Assembly (NCBI GenBank): GCA_965153455.1
Contig: OZ234504.1
Location: 5,084,001 to 5,148,000, forward strand
Direction of reading: 5' to 3'
Source: Sphagnum compactum
Taxonomy: Eukaryota; Bryophyta; Sphagnopsida; Sphagnales
Length of the DNA: 64,000 nt
Part shown: in pieces, positions 23,426 to 35,293 of the stretch
Numbering within the stretch: the stretch's first letter is position 1
Layout: each line of letters opens with the position of its first letter
The notes under the pieces: generated by a model
What the model was told of the DNA's origin: nothing
Databases searched by the model: none
What the model saw: the letters and a program-made list of their open reading frames with translations, nothing else
Program-made: the position numbers and the translations under genes

Positions 23426-23725
23426 AGGGTAAGGATCAAGAATGAGGCTGTTCTGGGGGAATGAGGGTCTCATATGTGAGGGTAGGCGCTAAGCATGGGA
23501 CTTGAATTCCTATAACAGCCCCATTCGAGGTCCTTAGCTAGCATAAAAAGACCCATTGAATTTTGCATGTTCTTCTTCCCTTCCAAACCGTCACCTGAAA
23601 GCTAGCCATAAATTCATTAGGCAGCAGCCAATTGAGAATTTGTAATGAAGAGAAACAACTTGTGAACTATATAAATAACTTCATCGTTTAAATATTGAGT
23701 TGTCAATTGATTTCTGCCTTTCTAG

Positions 23726-23801
23726 GTATGATCCACTTGACCAGAATGATGAATTTGAAGCACAAGAGAAGCAGACTTCACGTAGCCTACCACCCAACTA
23801 G
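23726..23801 (+). CDS. Isolated terminal exon of an unidentified protein
   Basis: A strong acceptor (TTTCTGCCTTTCTAG) precedes a frame reading YDPLDQNDEFEAQEKQTSRS and ending LPPN then TAG. The acidic, polar composition is that of a soluble C-terminal tail. I do not recognise the protein. The sequence upstream is dominated by a dispersed repeat (23190-23425), so the preceding exons may have been lost or may lie far away. The 3' flank (CCTGTAAACAGCTGTGGCAATA near 23820) has a related copy near 24953. Confidence 0.35.
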
Positions 23802-24079
23802 CAAAGCACAAATTCTTTAAACCTGTAAACAGCTGTGGCAATAGAGTATGTAGTGGTATTGTAGTGTACAACAAACTTGTACATGCTCGACATTGAGTGT
23901 ATGGCTGAAAGCATTGAGTAGTTTTTTAGTTGTTGGAACTGTACTAAAAGACCATGTTTTTGTGGCCAACTCTAATACAAATGCCAAAAACATGATGTAA
24001 AACTCTCTCCCTACAACAAAATATGGTTTTTTCTACAACCAAAGTGTGGCACATATTAGGCACCCAAATGTCAAGCCAT

Positions 24080-24450
24080 GGGACATATTGCATATTTTAC
24101 ATTCAAATGGTTGATATTATGCTCAAGTCAAGCTACAAAATATCTTAAGTTGAAATGGGTTGATATTACCCTAATGTCAAACTGCGATAAAAATATTACA
24201 CATATTTTACATTCAATGTTTGATATGATGAGAAAATTAAAACTAAGAAACTTTTTACGTTGAAATGGGTTGATATTATCCTAATGTTAAACTATGATAA
24301 AATAGTACACATCTTTTACATTGAGATGGTTGATATCACATTAATGCCAAACTATGATAGATATGACACATATTTTGACAATGCAAAATTTGATATTACA
24401 CTAATGTCAAAATATGATAAATATCATGCATTTAGTACATTGTCATGGTT
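24080..24450. repeat. Degenerate tandem repeat, about 50-64 bp unit
   Basis: Units contain GGTTGATATTacCcTAATGTcAAACTatGATAAA followed by ACACATATTTTACATTcA. The core TGATAT occurs near 24111, 24161, 24221, 24271, 24331 and 24389. Small open frames within it are readings of the repeat. Confidence 0.75.
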
Positions 24451-26260
24451 AAAGACACCAAGTTCACTTCACATGTACTAGTGTGGGCTGTGCCGTCGGC
24501 CCAAGTGTTACCACATCCTCAACTGATTTTTCCTTCCAAAATTTATTTGAATTTTCAGCGGCAGAAACCACTTAAAAATCAATATCTCCCACATTTTGAA
24601 TCCAAATCTTACCAAATGAATTCCATTAAAATCCTGCTCATCAAGATCCTTCCAACAACACCAAAGGCACATTCCAATTCCTCCGAAATTTTCAGCTACA
24701 GTGAAGAAATCATTCAATATCGTTCAAACAACTTTTGCACAGCAAGTCCAAATGTCATGGAACCACAAGCCCATGCACCCATCCTCATCGAGGAGAGCTT
24801 TCCAAAGACACCAAGAACACAATCTGAAGCATCCTGGTTCAGTGAATCTCATAACTACAAAACAGCAAAACAAACTACCTTCCTTCATAGATAGATGTGT
24901 CATGGGCCAAGGCCTTAGTGTGGGAGGAAAAACCATTTTCTGTTGTAAGTGTCTGTAAACAGCTGTGACAATATGTGTGTATGGCAACTTCTAATTGTAC
25001 AATATGGAGGTTGTGTACAACCATGTTCTAGCAAACTCCAACAACAGTTGAGATGGAGTACACTAAAACCAAGGGTCAATGTTTTTTTTTCTTTGGTGAA
25101 TTTTTTGCCATTTTTTCGAACCTGAAAATTAAGATTTCGATGCATACAAAGGACTTGTGTGGAAAAAAATTACCAGATTTTGGATTTTTTTAATTTTTAA
25201 ACTTCTAGATTTTTGCAACAGGTTCCAGCAGGTAGCCAAAACATAAAAGGATTCATAAGTTTTTCTACTTTCATATCTGGTCTATAGCCAAATTTGGCTA
25301 ATGTTCTTGTGGATCACCAGTTTGGAAACATCACAAAATTGAACCAAAAGAAAAAAGAAAAAAACTTTCCAAGGGTTTTAAATGAGCATCTGTTGAAAAT
25401 GTGCACATAGTTTCCCTGGGTAATTGCACTAGCTCTAGCTTGTTGAACTTTAGAGCAAATGGGTTGATTTGCAGCCTTTGTTCGTGTGTTTGCGCTATTG
25501 AGTGATGTTCTCTTGGTTGGATGTTGGTCCTCTCTTTTTGTTTGTTCCTTTCCCCTTCCAGATGGGTGCTTCTGCTCTCATAATATTGGCAAGGTTTCAT
25601 CAATTTTATTCATATATCAGATGTGTCTCTTATTGAAGATGGTACAAAGATCAGTCCGAGAAGTGAAAAGATTTCCTTTCTTTTTCTGTTTTTTTTGGGT
25701 GAAGAGTAGAATAGAATTGTAAGATTTGTTGTACATGCATGCGTGTCTACACTCTAATGAAAAGAATCCTGAAGGTTTTGTTTTCATTCAGAGTGCAAAC
25801 AACTGGAGTAAAGAGCTCTTCTTCTTGGTATTGAGGAACAGACAAGCTTGGCTGGACACACAGCCTGTAAGAATGTTGATGCAAGCTTGTAAGTTGTGAG
25901 TTAAGTACACACTTAACTGAGCCCATTTCAATCCCAGGTAGTAGCAGGACTGTGAAGAATGGGTAGTACCCAATCCATTTCTAATGCCATCAAAAACAAG
26001 CAATGGGTGCAGCAAAGTACTACTCTCTCTGCCACTTCCTTTCCTTAATACAGAAAGAACTGAAGGCAGAGAGCATACATGCCCATTGCCAATTCTTCAT
26101 GACCACATCGATTGTTATGTTTTTTCTTTTTGTATTCTGTTATTTATGTGCAGAATGTGGTCAAATCTATATATATATATAGTAATTTGGAGTTTCTCTT
26201 TGATTTTGAGCTCATCTTTGGGTTACCAAGTATCATGCCTTTGTCATAGGTTGTGAAGCA
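24451..26260. other. Transcript-like but unresolved sequence
   Basis: A 149-residue plus frame (24445-24894) and several shorter frames occur here, none with a recognised domain. A possible terminal exon follows a CCCCTTCCAG acceptor at 25551-25560, reading MGASALIILARFHQFYSYIR and stopping soon after, with UTR-like sequence downstream. The frame choice is ambiguous, so nothing is called as a gene. An imperfect repeat of TGTAAACAGCTGTGaCAATA links 24954 to 23822. Confidence 0.3.
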
Positions 26261-26463
26261 ATGCCCAATTTCCTACTGGCAAAATTGCGCCACAAATTTA
26301 AATTCAAAACTAAAATTGCTAAAATGAAATGACTTTTGATTTTTATTAATTGCCAGAAATTCAAAAGTAAATGAAATTAAGAAGAATCACCAGATTTCTA
26401 TACATGGTTTTTGCATGGGGAGCCAAAAAGAAAGAAGGCTTTGTTTGTTGTTTTCCTTTCATA

Positions 26464-26748
26464 TCTTAAGGCAAAAGAAGAATTATGGAAACTCAAATAT
26501 TTCACCATGCCAAAATATAATCTTCAAAACATCCTCTAAAAGAAACCCAAATCCTTCAAGCTATTATAACTCTATAATGACTAATCTCAAGTTTCAACAT
26601 AAGCCAAAATATCATCTTTCAAAAATCCTCATAATAAAAATAGACCTATTATTATTTATTACCTAGTAGGGGCCAAAATCCCTTAAGCTACTATACTCTA
26701 TAATGAATCTAAATACAATATCTTGGCCTTGGAGGCTGGCAAGGCCAA
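26464..26748 (-). mobile_element. MITE family D, copy 3 (inverted)
   Basis: The reverse complement matches copies at 17206-17555 and 30898-31219. It begins TTGGCCTTGCC (plus strand GGCAAGGCCAA at 26738-26748), followed by AAGATATTGT, GCTTAAGGGATTTTGG and further body motifs. It fades out near 26464 at TTTTGCCTTAAGATA, before the distal inverted repeat seen in the other copies. Confidence 0.65.
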
Positions 26749-28020
26749 TATGCAGGTGATGAAAATGTACAATGTACAACAAACACTTCATGCTTGTACT
26801 CCCCCAGGGCATCCAATGCCACACGACAAGGAGGCCAAGTTCGACCATGGAGGTTTAGGGTTTACCAAATTTTGATACAAAATGATCTTCCCCCCAGTCT
26901 GCAATTCGGGTCATGATACACTAAACCTTGAGAAGTACCTACTTACCTACCTACCTTTAGAATACCTACTTACCTACCTACCAAAAAATACAAAAAATTG
27001 GAGAAAAAAATTCTAGTTTAAATTCAAGTAAAATTTCTTATTTGGGGGAAATATTTGGGGGGGAATTTAAATATTAATAAAATAAAATAAAGTACCTGTT
27101 TGTGTACAACTTTCCAACTCACTTTGGATTGATACACATTAGAACCACCCTTTTGGTAGTAGCCTAGATCCATTGGATTGGAAACTTTCTTGTACCAATG
27201 TTAACTTATGTCCACATAGAAAACGTTTTGCTGCGTGCAAAGACACAATCCACTCAATAGTGCCAAGTGGATGATTCTCCTTGTGTGCAAAAGCGTCCCA
27301 TTTTCACACCACAAATAAATCCTTTGGCCACATAGCAATTTGTTATGAAACAAAAGGGATTGTCATCTGGGTACGGGCTCCAAGTCCACAAGAGAAAACC
27401 GTTGTATGAATTCAGGAAACTATTGTTATGTATGTTTGCCAATAGAAATTTATAATAATATTTTATAATTTGACATTATACTAAATAATGAAGCTAGAAT
27501 GCATGCTTGAGAGTTTCTTTCAAAATTTTAGCATGGTAGCCACATATATGTGAGAATTTTTGGCAATTTCAAAAAATAATTAATTTGTGTGTAACCAAGC
27601 TAGGTATGATGGTATGAGGATTTCAATTCAATTTTCATGCATTAACCCCTAAATGTCAAGGAAAGTCAAATATACACTGAAAAATTGAACTAATTGATCC
27701 ACCTTGACTATTAGGAGTTCACAAAATCTCCATCCACAACAATAAAACGAAGTGTACACTAGATTTTGGATGAACTACAACAATCGTATAAAACGAAGTG
27801 TACACTAGATTTTGGATGAACTACAACAATCGTATAGTGTGAAAATCAATTTGGCGCCTTGGCTTAGAAATTTGCCTAATGCTCTCCAAGAGGCCCAATA
27901 CAAGGGCTATTGATTGGTCCATCATAGTGATTGGCCTATGTGGTGAGGCTCTAACCACCTTTTAGACAACCTTGTCACTGCTACATAAGAAGTAGTTCAA
28001 CCTATTACATCGTTTTCAAC
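26749..28020. other. AT-rich spacer with a 46-bp direct duplication
   Basis: Apart from short (TACC)n tracts near 26945-26980, the only structure is an exact 46-bp tandem duplication at about 27744-27836 whose unit begins AAAACGAAGTGTACACTAG. No gene was found. Confidence 0.7.
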
Positions 28021-28620
28021 ACAAGCTTGTCGCATGGAAAAGAAAACTACAATGCAAGCTCTTTTTTTTCTTCTTGCAACATGAGTTTTTTTGCTACATG
28101 CACTTGCTACAACATTCAAGCTCTTTTTTTTCCTTGTTGCACAAAAAAAGGAGTTACGATGCAAACTTGCATCACAAAACAAAAAAAAAGAATAAATACA
28201 ATGCAATGTGAGCTTCTTACATGGGAAAAACATAGAAGAAGATCTTTTTTTTTTCCTTGTTAGAATGCAAAGAAAAGATTTTTTTTTCGTTTTCTATGTG
28301 CAGTTTCTACAATGCAACCTTTATTTTTCTTGCCATGCACATTTGCTACGATGCAAACTTGCTACATGGAAGAAGAAAAAAAACACACTTACTTCTTTTT
28401 TTTGCTGACACAAAAAAAAGTTCTTTTCTTCTTATTGCATGTTTTTTTGGGTTTTTTTTTGTTACAATATTTCTTCTCTTTGTGGCATGCAATTGCCTTG
28501 TTACATGGAATAAGAAGAAGAAACACACACGTGTTTTTTTTCTTGTGACAACATATCCTATGTTATTTTTTTTTGCTATATTTTTCTTCAACTCCTTTGT
28601 TTTTTTGGTTGCGATGCTTC
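28020..28620. repeat. Low-complexity T-rich degenerate repeat
   Basis: Runs of T8-T10 alternate with motifs like TTGCTACATGcA, CTTGCTACAA and gATGCAAaCTTGC. It produces long open frames on both strands (for example 28257-28736 plus) made of Phe, Leu and Lys runs, which I do not accept as genes. Confidence 0.6.
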
Positions 28621-30897
28621 TTGATGCATCCTTAAATTCTTCCCAAAGTTTGAGAGATGAACCCTCAAATGACAATAATGGAACTAAGGTAATAGAAAGA
28701 ATAACTTTGAACACGTTCCTTAATTCCATACGTTAAGGAAAAAAAGGCATGTAAGAGCTTCAAGATGGGGATTAGGATGTAATGACACTTTCACAAATAT
28801 TTTATGAACAAGTCACATGCACAAGCTAAACTATGCATGTGATTTGTGCAAACAAAACCAACTTTGGGTCACATATTAACATTGGATTCATTACATTCAC
28901 ACAACTAGACTTGGTGCAACTAAAGCCTATTTCATGTTAATTGGACAAAATGGAAGGTTGTAATGAAAAGATTATAATTTGGTCTTCCTGCAGCAAATTT
29001 GTTTTACTGCTTATGGTCAGGCAATTGATGGCATCTGTCAATATTGAACCTACCCAATTTGAGGTGGTGCAAGGTGGAAACTCACAACTTGGTGGGTCAA
29101 AACACATAACTAGGAGCCAAAAAAGGCGTCGGATGGTAAACATAATCAATCAAAATCAAACAGATATTTCTTATTACCATTTAAAACCATAGTAATCATG
29201 GCAAGTTAGTCTTTTTTCCTTCACATGAATGTCAAGGAACTTAGAGTAAAACTTCATTTTATCCAATTTTAAGTTTTGGTTTTAATTTAAGACATTTGAA
29301 AATGTACACCTACTATGTCAAATGGAGTCAATTTTGCAAAGGATTATCAAAAGGACTTATATAATAAAAAATAATAATTGAAAAAATATAGATGATAAAA
29401 TCATATTAACCACACTCAAAAAACACTCATACTTTTAAAAATGTGGAATTTTAAAACTTTAAAAATTCAAAGAATGTTTCAAAATTGCTTTAGAATTTCA
29501 AAGCTTCAAAAGTCATTTACCACATATAAATGGGTCATAATGTACATGATGTATGGAAAAAAGTTATAGCTTATGGTATAATAAAACTAAAGAATGTGAA
29601 AATTTTAATTTTTTGTCATGACTTAAAATTTTGATCATTTTTCAAGATGAAACATTAAATCTATAAGGAATCTACACACTTTTAAAAATTCATATTTATT
29701 CAATAATGATTAACAAGAAAATTTAATGCATTGGGGAAATTTAAATATTTTTTACAACAAGTTAGAAAAAATTTCATTCAAAATTTCATTTGTATATAAA
29801 AGGTTATTTTTGGAAAAAAACTTGAATCCTTTTCCAAAATAATCCTTTTGGTTCCTAATTACAGGTTTTGACCCTGGTGTGGTGAAAGAAGGATTTTCTT
29901 GCCATGCAATTTTGGTTTTAAATGGAGCTTGAATTCTCTGTCATCCATTTGCCTAGTTGTTGCATGCGCTTGTTTTCCTTTCAACCCCAAAATGTGATGG
30001 AATAAATACATGTGTGTGTGAAACATATGCATGCACAAGTATTGGAAACAAACACTAAAAGACACATTTAAAAATATGCCATTCAACTGTTAATAACCCA
30101 CACCCAAACTATACGTGGACTATTGGCTAAATCATTTAACTGTTTGTAGCAAACTAATGTCCATTGTAATTATCAAGAACTCTGCAAATGATCAATTGTG
30201 ATTCAAGGGTAGTTCATAGCAATTGAGGAGTCTTAGCAAGTTTAGGGTTAGTATCTTGTGATGCAGATCTAGTGTGGGATTTAGGGTTTAAGGTTTATGT
30301 AGTTGACTGAGACTATAATAAAAAATTAGGCAATTCTTTCTTCATCTTACTTATCTACTACAAGTTTTGATTTGATGGTGGAATCAAAATGCAACTCATA
30401 TGTGAATCGTGATCTATTTGACCAAGATAACAATCCAAAATTCTTCAAATGCAAATAACAAATTTTCCAGTTTGTGAAAGGTATCAAGGTAGGGTTACTT
30501 ACACCTCATGTTGTGTGATTTGAATCACATCTGCATTATCATCCCTTTCCTTTGAGAGCTAAGAAACAAATTCCAAGAGATTTGATGATGAAACAGCTTG
30601 CCATTGCCATTCAATTAAAAACAACATTAGAGGTGTTCATGCATGCACAATCATGGTGATTCTAGCTCCTCCAACACTCATTTCTCATTTTCATAAACTT
30701 GTTGTTTAACTCTTTAGTCTCATTTTCAACTGACATTTTCAAAACAAAGGAAATTAATATTCAACTAGATCTTTTTTTGCAAATCTGCTTTTGTAGTTAG
30801 CACATTCCAATGACACTTGTTGATTGCAACACCAGTTGGGCTCAGTTGTTAATATCATATAACGTTGTGTAAAATGTCAACCCACCATTAAAATTTG
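28621..30897. other. AT-rich spacer, nothing recognised
   Basis: No exon-like frame, RNA gene or clear repeat was found. A telomere-like TTTAGGGTTTA motif occurs near 30280. Confidence 0.55.
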
Positions 30898-31219
30898 TAT
30901 TGGCCTAGCTTGCCTACCAAAGCAAAGATATTGTGTTCATATTCATTATAAATATAATAGCTTAAGGGATTTTGGTCCCTAGGTAATAATAAGTCGATTT
31001 TTATATGAAGATTTTTGAAAGATGATATTTTGGCTTATGTTGAAACTTGAGATTAATTATAGAGTTATAATATCTTCAAGGATTTTGGTTTCTTGTAAAA
31101 CATTTTTTGAAGATTATATTTTTTCATGGTGAAATATTTAAGGTTCCATACTTTTTCTTTTGCCTTAAAATATATTTAAATGTAAATGGCAAGGCCACAA
31201 TGTGACACACCCCTTGTTT
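30898..31219 (+). mobile_element. MITE family D, copy 2
   Basis: Same orientation and about the same length as the copy at 17206-17555. It starts ATTGGCCTAGCTTGCCTACC and ends GGCAAGGCCA (31188-31197), followed by the shared CAATGTGACACACCCCTTGTT. Shared body motifs include GCTTAAGGGATTTTGGTCCC, GAAAGATGATATTTTGGCTT and TTTCATGGTGAAATATTTAA. Confidence 0.7.
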
Positions 31220-32708
31220 AAAAAGGGTTTTAATAATGTATATTCTAGTGATAATGATAATTGGAACCATTTTTTTTTTAAATTTTATTTTAAAATTTCA
31301 GATGTTGAATCATTGGCTAGTGCATCCCAATAGGGAATTAACATTAAAAATGGTGATGGGTTTTTAAAACATGTCTAAATAGTAAACAACAACTAATTAA
31401 AAAATTGTTACAAATTTAAAAGCAAAGTTCAAATGTGGCAAATGTTTTTCAAAAAACAAATTCTTGAAATTTGGCTAATTTTTTCAACAACAATGGGAAT
31501 ATTGCTTAGAATATTCCCTCATTTTTCACATTTAGTCAAAATTTTGCACCCAAAAAATGATGATTAGAACTAGTTTAGGTGAAACATGTATAAGGTTCAA
31601 TAGTGTGATCATCAACTTGCCATTATGAAAACAATGTTCCATATGAAATTTCAAACCTAACTACCTCATTCCTTTCATCAACCCACCTACATGAATATGA
31701 AAAGGAAAATTAACATGTACCTTTTCATAATTTGGTTCAATTCAACTAAATTATGAAAATAATTCAATTCAATTCAATTGACATTTCAATGAAAACATTA
31801 ACATTATTGAATACAGAGGAGAAAAATATGGTGTTCAATTCAATCCAAGTTGCGTTATGCAAAATTCATTCATTCAATACTTTCATTAGAATGGAACTTA
31901 ATTTTCACAAAATCAACTCATTTTTTTTCATCATTTCATTATCACTTGTAGTGGAGCAAAGAGCCCAAGTTAAGAATAATTCAAACTTGTTAGCATATAA
32001 CCCCAATGGACTAAGAGCTTATCATTGGGAATGTTTAATAATTTAGTTGGACATTTCAATATTGGCCAAAAACATTGAGAGTAATAACAACAATAATTGG
32101 ATTGAGACATTATTTCAAGTCCAATGTCAACTAAATATCTTCCTATAATTCATGAATTTTCAAATGAAATATTGCAACTTGTTATTTATTGTATTTATAG
32201 TTGCCCTAGTGTGTCAAATATGTTTTAAAAATCAAATTTGAGTAAATTTGAATTTTAAAAAGTGTAAAAATTTTACCAGATTTTGTGTTTCATTTTGAAA
32301 AATGATCACAATTTCAAATCATACCATAACATGTTGAAATTTTCAAGTGTTATTTCTTATATTATAAGCTACAACTTTTTTTAAAAAAAATATCCATTGC
32401 ATCGCATTTGCATGTTGTAAAGGATTCATGAACTTTAAACAAACCCTAATTTTGATAAACAAAAAATTGGAAAAATATGAAAATTTGAGTGTATATAATA
32501 ACTTATCACTACCAAAAAATTGAACATGAAAAAAATTGTATTATGAAAACTAAGGGGCCTTTGTGAAAGTAGTATCATTGAATGGAATTGTTAAACATCC
32601 TTTGTTCCAACTAAACTTTGATATTGGAAGATTTTTTAACACATTTTAAATTTCTCAATATCCACATTAGTGAGTAAGCACAACTTTCCATGATTAACAT
32701 ACCATTAA
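31220..32708. other. AT-rich spacer, nothing recognised
   Basis: Contains an AATTC-rich stretch near 31730-31790 but no gene. Open frames here lack splice signals and protein-like composition. Confidence 0.55.
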
Positions 32709-32716
32709 AGTGGCAC

Positions 32717-32921
32717 CATAGTAGTGACATACTCTCAATTCGATTCAAACATACACGTATTTTACGTTTTTTTGGGCTTTTAAAAAAATACTTGAAAATA
32801 CTTGATACAAAGGCCAATTTTCAAGCCTTTGTATTTTTATAATGCTTTTTAAAAAATACTTGAAAATACTTCTTTTTGAGCACCTTCGAAAAATACTCGT
32901 ATTTCGTATGTCACTACTATG
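32717..32921. mobile_element. hAT-type MITE with perfect 8-bp target-site duplication
   Basis: Perfect 16-bp terminal inverted repeats: CATAGTAGTGACATAC at 32717-32732 and GTATGTCACTACTATG at 32906-32921. The element is 205 bp and is flanked immediately by the direct repeat AGTGGCAC (32709-32716 and 32922-32929). An 8-bp duplication is the hallmark of hAT-superfamily transposition. The interior has no coding capacity and repeats AAAATACTTGAAAATACTT, so it must have been mobilised by an autonomous element elsewhere. The intact duplication suggests a fairly young insertion. Confidence 0.9.
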
Positions 32922-32929
32922 AGTGGCAC

Positions 32930-34432
32930 CACATAAAGATATGTAATAAGAATTACAGAAAAGTTGATGTGTTGACAAGGATTTTGGCTCATTTGTACTT
33001 ATCAAAACAATTTTGTGCTGTCTTGGTAAAAATAACTATTATTCTAGATCAAAGTTTCAAAAATTTAAGAGTTTGAACTTTGAAAGTTTTTTCTATATAT
33101 GAACTAAAATGCATAAATTAGGTGTAGGTATGACTTTTTGAAAAAAAATTTGAAAAAAAGAAGACAAATAAAAATCCAAAGAAGTGTTTCAATAGGTAAA
33201 AAATTTAAAACTATTCCTTAGAAGTATATACATAAATACATTTTGGATGTGGTATCATCACAACAATAAGCATTTAAAAATAGCTTGCAAACCTTGACAT
33301 TTAGATCAAATCAACTAGTAATAAAACCACATATTGAAAAAAAATTCAAAACTATAGAAAAAAATCCATACATTTTTTTACAAATGTATGGTATTTGCAA
33401 AAATATCCACACATTTTATTCTTGGGGAATTTTGTTTTCATTTGTGAAAAAACCCACCAAAATGAAAAACTAAAAAAAAGAAGGAATATTTTGTCATAAT
33501 ATTTCCTTTTTCTGAATTAAACAACCAAATTTCAAGAATGTTCTTTTGAAAAATTCCTACACATTTGGACTACACTTTTTAATTTGGTAGTAGTTTTAAA
33601 CTAGTTTTTCTTATTGTTTGGATAGGTTTTTAAATCTTATCACCATTTAATGCTAAATTTTTCACAGGCTGCTAATCCATGACACAACATTTAAAATTTG
33701 AAAAAACAAAAATCATTGCTAAGAAAATCACTTCTTGTGTATTTTAGGAAGAACCTAAAATAAAAGATATTTTTTGATATGTTATGAAATAATGAAATAA
33801 TATAAATATATTTGAAATATATTCTAAAATATAATAAATATATTTTAGATTTATTTTCATAATGAATTATAAACACTCTATTTTTATTTATTTTTCAATA
33901 AGTTGAACCTTATATTTTTTACACATCAGTTGGAATAAAATGGAAGTGACCTTCCCAAGATTTTATTCAAAATGTATAAATGTTTTGATGTTAATGTTAC
34001 TAAGTAAAATTTAGGAAGTCAAAAGTGTTTATGTGATTTATTTATTATTATTATTATTTTGTGTTCTTCTTCCTCTTCAAATTTCTGTGTTTCTTCTCTT
34101 TGATTCTTTAATTTTTTGTTTTTGATAAAAATAGGTAATGTGATTGTGAAATTAACCCAAAAAAAGTTTACCATTTTGAATGTTTTGGATGAGATTATGA
34201 GCTTACATAGTACAAACTTATACAAAAGATAAAAATATTAAATAAAAATGATGCTTTTTTTTTTTTTTCATTAGTTCAACTTTGATGCAGTCTTGAACCA
34301 TGTCCCATATTTGGAGAATAGATTCTCATTCCTTCATATAATTTAGGGTTAGGGTTTAGTTTTTTTCCATCAATTTGTGCCTCTTTTTTTGATACTTTAA
34401 ATTTATGGGTTGATTTTCCTAAAAAAATTTAC
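32930..34432. other. Very AT-rich spacer
   Basis: Includes a near-perfect AT palindrome around 33824-33850 (CTAAAATATA...TATATTTTAG). No gene was found. Confidence 0.6.
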
Positions 34433-34747
34433 AAGAAAAACCATTTGAAACCTTAACAAGAAGAATTGAGAATCCAAGTACAAAGCAAACACAAAACCTC
34501 TAACACCCATTTCATCACCTTTAACATCACCAACAACAAGAAAAACCATATGAAACCTTAACAAGAAGAATTGAGAATCCAAGCACAAAGCAAACACAAA
34601 ACCTCTAACACCCATTTCATCACCTTTAACATCACCAACAACAAGAAAAACCATATGAAACCTTAACAAGAAGAATTGAGAATCCAAGTACAAAGCAAAC
34701 ACAAAACCTCTAACACCCATTTCATCACCTTGAACATCACCAACAAC
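34433..34747. repeat. Tandem repeat, exactly 105 bp x 3
   Basis: Units begin AAGAAAAACCATATGAAACC at 34433 (slightly variant), 34538 and 34643 and differ by only a few bases. Because 105 is divisible by three, the minus strand stays open through all copies and gives a 174-residue frame (34403-34927) with a 35-residue repeat containing VVGDVKGDEMGVRGFVFALY. The plus strand has stops in every frame. High copy identity points to recent amplification. Confidence 0.9.
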
Positions 34748-34955
34748 AAGAAGCTGCCAAACTCCAAATCTCTCCTTCACCAAACCACCATCAAGCTCTG
34801 ATGAGAATCCATCCTCAAACCCACATTCTTCATTATTGAAAAAAGAATCCCCCACAGGACCAACCCACTGAGTTGCTCTCTGGAACATACATAACCAGAT
34901 GAAAAATTCCACCACCAGATCTGCCAATCTCCCTCCATTGATGCACCTTTGAAAG

Positions 34956-35293
34956 ATGTCATGAAGCAGATGATCAAGCCCGAGAGTGTACTGAATCAGG
35001 TCTGCTCATCAGGAGTGATGTTGCACAAGGAATTGATGCAACCCAGAAACTATCCAACAGCTCTGAGCCAGGAGATGATGATCAGGAATGTAGATCTGTG
35101 GGCAAAAGAGGGCACTCAACACATGCACTTTCTCCGGAGATGATATTGAAATCCTTCGACTCAAGCTTGAAGATGAGGGTAAGCATGATTTTATCTAGGT
35201 TGATGTTTTGTTGCATGTGTTTTTGTCTATGTGTGCAATTTTCAGGTGAGGAGATCTTTCTTCTCAGATGTCAGTGTCCATGGTGCCATGTGA
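34956..35293 (+). CDS. Candidate two-exon C-terminal fragment, unknown family
   Basis: Exon 34956-35178 (acceptor CCTTTGAAAG, donor GATGAGG/GTAAGC) reads a Ser/Asp/Glu-rich peptide including IDATQKLSNSSEPGDDDQEC and HALSPEMILKSFDSSLKMR. It joins in phase to 35246 (acceptor AATTTTCAG), which adds VRRSFFSDVSVHGAM and a stop at 35293. A second frame in the same interval (34949-35143) is also open, so frame choice is uncertain. Upstream exons were not found; the 105-bp tandem repeat lies immediately upstream. I do not recognise the family. Confidence 0.27.

Noticed and set aside
24445-24894. 149-residue plus-strand open frame
   Set aside because: It lacks a recognised domain or supporting splice sites, and its start lies in a degenerate tandem repeat.
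28257-28736. 159-residue plus-strand open frame
   Set aside because: It is built from T-rich low-complexity repeats (Phe, Leu and Lys runs), is open on both strands, and has no domain or splice context.
34403-34927. 174-residue minus-strand open frame as a gene
   Set aside because: Most of it is a 105-bp tandem repeat whose length happens to be divisible by three. Kept only as a repeat and a finding.
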